Origin: QVMM01 sp047030855
Lineage (GTDB): Bacteria > Bacteroidota > Bacteroidia > Bacteroidales > Dysgonomonadaceae
Direction of reading: 5' to 3'
Assembly: GCA_047030855.1 (NCBI GenBank)
Contig: JBKYIJ010000011.1
Span: 1 to 5,796 of the forward strand
DNA: 5,796 nt
Shown: positions 4,497 through 5,796 of the stretch, in pieces
How the letters are laid out: each line of letters begins with the position of its first letter
Numbering within the stretch: the stretch's first letter is position 1
The notes under the pieces: generated by a model
What the model saw: the letters and a program-made list of their open reading frames with translations, nothing else
Databases searched by the model: none
What the model was told of the DNA's origin: nothing
Position numbers and translations under genes: made by a program

Positions 4497-4868
4497 CTAA
4501 GGATTTTCAGTACTTTCAGACTTATGCGGGAGCCATTTCTGAACCGCCTTTGGCTGCTCCGGGTTCAAACCTTCCAGAAGCCAGCGCAGCTGCTGATAAG
4601 AAATCTGTTTTGCTTCTTCGCCGGTCCGCGGCCATTGGAGACGTCCGTTTTCGTACCGTTTGTATAAAAGGCAGAAACCGTCTCCCTCGTAATGGACTGC
4701 TTTGATCCGGTCAGCCCTCTTTCCACAGAACAGGAATAAGGAATTGCTGTAAGGATCCAGTTTGAAGTTGTACTGGATGATATCCAGCAAGCCATTGAGC
4801 TGCTTCCTCATATCGGTGTAGCCGCATCGGATATAGATTTTCTCCACATGGGAAAGATCTCCTAACAT
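4497..4868 (-). CDS. tnpB: IS66 accessory protein TnpB
   Basis: This 123-residue protein is the second IS66 reading frame, required together with TnpA and TnpC for transposition in studied members; its biochemical role is not established. The family signature is clear: an N-terminal IYIRCGYTDMRKQLNGL segment (about 11-27), SLFLFCGKRADRIKAVHYEG (about 43-62), DGFCLLYKRYENGRLQWPR (about 63-81) and a C-terminal LRWLLEGLNP. Length is normal and the frame is intact. The start codon (4868-4866) overlaps the tnpA stop (4864-4862) by 7 bases in total and has no clear ribosome binding site, which suggests translational coupling to tnpA. Despite the shared letter name this is unrelated to the IS200/IS605 nuclease TnpB. 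Confidence 0.95.
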   Translation of the reverse strand: MLGDLSHVEKIYIRCGYTDMRKQLNGLLDIIQYNFKLDPYSNSLFLFCGKRADRIKAVHYEGDGFCLLYKRYENGRLQWPRTGEEAKQISYQQLRWLLEGLNPEQPKAVQKWLPHKSESTENP

Positions 4869-5262
4869 GACTGCACGGCTTTCAGAATGTTTTCCAGCAT
4901 CTGGGCAGATGTGCCTTCATAAAGTTCCACTGTTATGGATCCGATATGAAGTATGGCTGCAGGAGTGGAACGGGAAATGTTTCTGTCCGGAAGTGAAAGC
5001 TCCGCAAACTCAGCCGGGGATTCCGTTAAAGCAGTTGACTGTTGGTCTGTACACATGTGGATGCCGTTTTTCTTGCGGGGCAGTTCTTCCAGGGCAAGCT
5101 TTCGAATTTTGGAAAGCCAGTAATAATAACTTTTCAAAGAGATATCGTGTTGTTCACACCAGATCTGATTTGTCAATCCGGAGGCACTCTGCATTGCCGT
5201 ATTACATCCAGCCAGTATTGAAGTTTCACCTGTTTGTCTGGAGTCAAAGAAGAAAGATCCAT
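4862..5262 (-). pseudogene. tnpA: IS66 protein TnpA, frameshifted after residue 24
   Basis: TnpA of IS66 elements is a small helix-turn-helix protein needed for transposition. ATG 5262 has GGAG 7 bases upstream and starts MDLSSLTPDKQVKLQYWLDV, then runs out of frame near 5191. The family body continues one frame over as SASGLTNQIWCEQHDISLK followed by SYYYWLSKIRK. Adding one C (TGCAG to TGCCAG) restores a 133-residue protein of normal size. The part read without correction from ATG 5194 is 110 residues and would lack the first helix. The HTH-like region (about residues 27-52) is otherwise intact, and the C-terminal strand (ILHIGSITVELYEG) matches family expectations. The stop overlaps the tnpB start. 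Confidence 0.88.
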
Positions 5263-5367
5263 AAGCCTGCTCCTTAGATTAGATTTAGAGTTTTTAGAGT
5301 CAACTCCCAAAACTCTAATCAATAGTTTACATGCAACAGCCAGAAATTTCGATACACCCTCTTATTG
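5263..5367 (-). promoter_or_regulatory. IS66 leader with two mutually exclusive hairpins
   Basis: Between the IS end and tnpA, the - strand segment AAAACTCTAA (5294-5285) can pair with TTAGAGTTTT (5318-5309) over 10 perfect pairs. The neighbouring ACTCTAA (5300-5294) can instead pair over 7 pairs with the same TTAGAGT (5318-5312). The two copies of ACTCTAA compete for one partner, which would allow a switch in transcript folding. A TTGACT (5303-5298) could be a -35 box, but no convincing -10 follows. The tnp promoter is expected here because no other lies upstream. Confidence 0.35.
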
Positions 5368-5376
5368 GACGCTTAC
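5357..5376 (-). repeat. IS66 terminal inverted repeat, tnpA side
   Basis: On the - strand the element begins GTAAGCGTCCAATAAGAGGG (5376 to 5357). The GTAAGCG start is the typical terminus of IS66-family elements, and its distance to the tnpA start (114 bases) is normal. It marks the boundary with the broken gene to the right. Confidence 0.8.
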
Positions 5377-5712
5377 GAACTTCAGTATATGGAAGAGGGA
5401 AGTAAAGCAGGTAAAGTTGCTAGAAATTACTTTTCTGATATTATTGATGAGGTTTCAACAAAATTTGAATTATGCAGGGGAGAAGTTTCACAATGGCAAA
5501 ATAGTGGCACGTTTGTAAGCTATTTTTGGTGCCAATTGAAAAGAAAACAGTATGAGAATAGTAATATTAGTATTTCTATTTTCGCAGAGAAGGCAGATAT
5601 TCGAAGGTTTGAAAGGAGAAAAACCAAAGGGTTAAAGGCAGCTCTTAAATTTGCGAAAGAACATGATATGTGTATGACGGAAGCACAGATTCAAGGTGCC
5701 AATAACATGTAA
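5377..5712 (+). pseudogene. 3' part of an unrecognised gene cut by the IS66 end
   Basis: Immediately beyond the IS terminus an AT-rich frame reads ELQYMEEGSKAGKVARNYF and continues to TAA 5710-5712, about 111 residues of well-formed soluble protein sequence. It contains VSQWQNSGTFVSYFWCQLKR, SNISISIFAEKADIRRFERR and a helical lysine-rich end. The frame extends back only into the IS terminus (stop at 5323-5325) with no ribosome binding site, so the natural start lies in a missing 5' part. ATG 5389 is an internal methionine. The preceding coding part is not found to the left of the IS, so the gene is truncated, not merely interrupted. Base composition is like the array genes and unlike the IS. 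I do not recognise the family; a nucleic-acid-related or restriction-type protein is possible but unsupported. Confidence 0.6.
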
Positions 5713-5757
5713 ATTTCCAGCCTGAGATGCTTTTAGGGCTATTTCGGGCTGGAAATT
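5712..5757 (+). terminator. long-stem hairpin after the truncated gene
   Basis: AATTTCCAGCC (5712-5722) and GGCTGGAAATT (5747-5757) form a perfect 11-bp stem starting at the stop codon of the truncated gene, with a 24-base loop. No T-tract follows, so it is an atypical terminator or an RNA-stabilising or recombination structure. The remaining 39 bases of the window show no recognisable feature. Confidence 0.45.
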
Positions 5758-5796
5758 AAGGATTTGGCTAAAAAAATATAACAGAAATTTTCAATA

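Larger units (their letters stand above)
2836..5376 (-). mobile_element. IS66-family insertion sequence with frame-disrupted tnpA and tnpC
   Basis: About 2.5 kb of visibly GC-richer DNA carries the diagnostic three-gene set tnpA-tnpB-tnpC on the - strand. On the tnpA side the element ends in GTAAGCGTC (5376 to 5368 on the - strand), typical of the family, 114 bases before the tnpA start. The tnpC-side end is uncertain: the best match is TTATGCGGATAATA at 2836-2849, which agrees with the other end at 9 of 14 positions. The expected 8-bp duplication (GAACTTCA, 5377-5384) is not found on the left. Length and gene order fit a full-size element, but the frame disruptions suggest it cannot transpose on its own if they are real. 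Confidence 0.85.

Noticed and set aside
2957..5277. Several + strand open frames across the IS66 region
   Set aside because: They lie opposite well-supported tnpA, tnpB and tnpC coding sequence, have no ribosome binding sites of note and no recognisable domains.
1..5796. tRNA, rRNA or known riboswitch
   Set aside because: No cloverleaf, conserved rRNA segment or riboswitch core was recognised on either strand by eye.

Overview
The window is AT-rich and low-GC except for one visibly GC-richer insertion sequence. The strong AGGAG-type ribosome binding sites, consensus TATAAT promoters, compact rho-independent terminators and an XRE regulator with a C-terminal membrane helix point to a Bacillota genome. 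A clostridial, possibly Lachnospiraceae, gut bacterium is my best guess (inference). Much of the content is accessory or mobile; no housekeeping gene is present.

Layout. Positions 1-231 hold a short broken reading frame and a near-perfect 30-bp palindrome. Positions 226-2752 hold an unusual string of four small, functionally unrelated units on the + strand: an XRE-type regulator with a membrane tail (387-785), a frameshifted VanZ-family membrane protein (1129-1753), a 47-residue two-helix membrane protein (2004-2147) and an NTF2/SnoaL-like protein (2219-2638). The first three each have their own promoter of one repeated design (TTGTRG, 17-bp spacer, TATAAT). Each gene is followed by a copy of the same terminator-containing repeat (811-853, 1823-1865, 2190-2207, 2670-2698). 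Two copies share 29 identical bases running 13 bases past the T-tract. The third copy is broken inside the hairpin, and its remnant runs into the ribosome binding site of the next gene. The architecture resembles a gene-cassette array with a promoter in each cassette, but it is not a classical integron: no attC consensus and no integrase are seen.

Positions 2743-2861 form a non-coding junction. It has a second strong terminator just before it, a tandem 11-bp repeat, an inverted-arm site of the kind tyrosine recombinases use, and a 10-bp inverted repeat. It may be an attachment-site remnant marking the edge of an integrated element.

Positions about 2836-5376 are an IS66-family insertion sequence on the - strand with tnpA, tnpB and tnpC in the usual order. 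tnpB is intact. tnpA has one single-base frame disruption and tnpC has two, while all three DDE residues and the zinc-finger cysteines remain. The tnpA-side terminus reads GTAAGCGTC, typical of the family; the other end is degenerate and no target-site duplication is found. To the right (5377-5712) lies the 3' part of an unrecognised host-like gene cut at the IS end. Its 5' part is not on the other side of the IS, so the locus has been rearranged. The window ends with a hairpin and about 40 bases without a recognisable feature.

All four frame disruptions in the window (VanZ, tnpA, tnpC twice) can be explained as single-base changes, at least three of them in short homopolymers, so either recent decay or assembly error must be considered.
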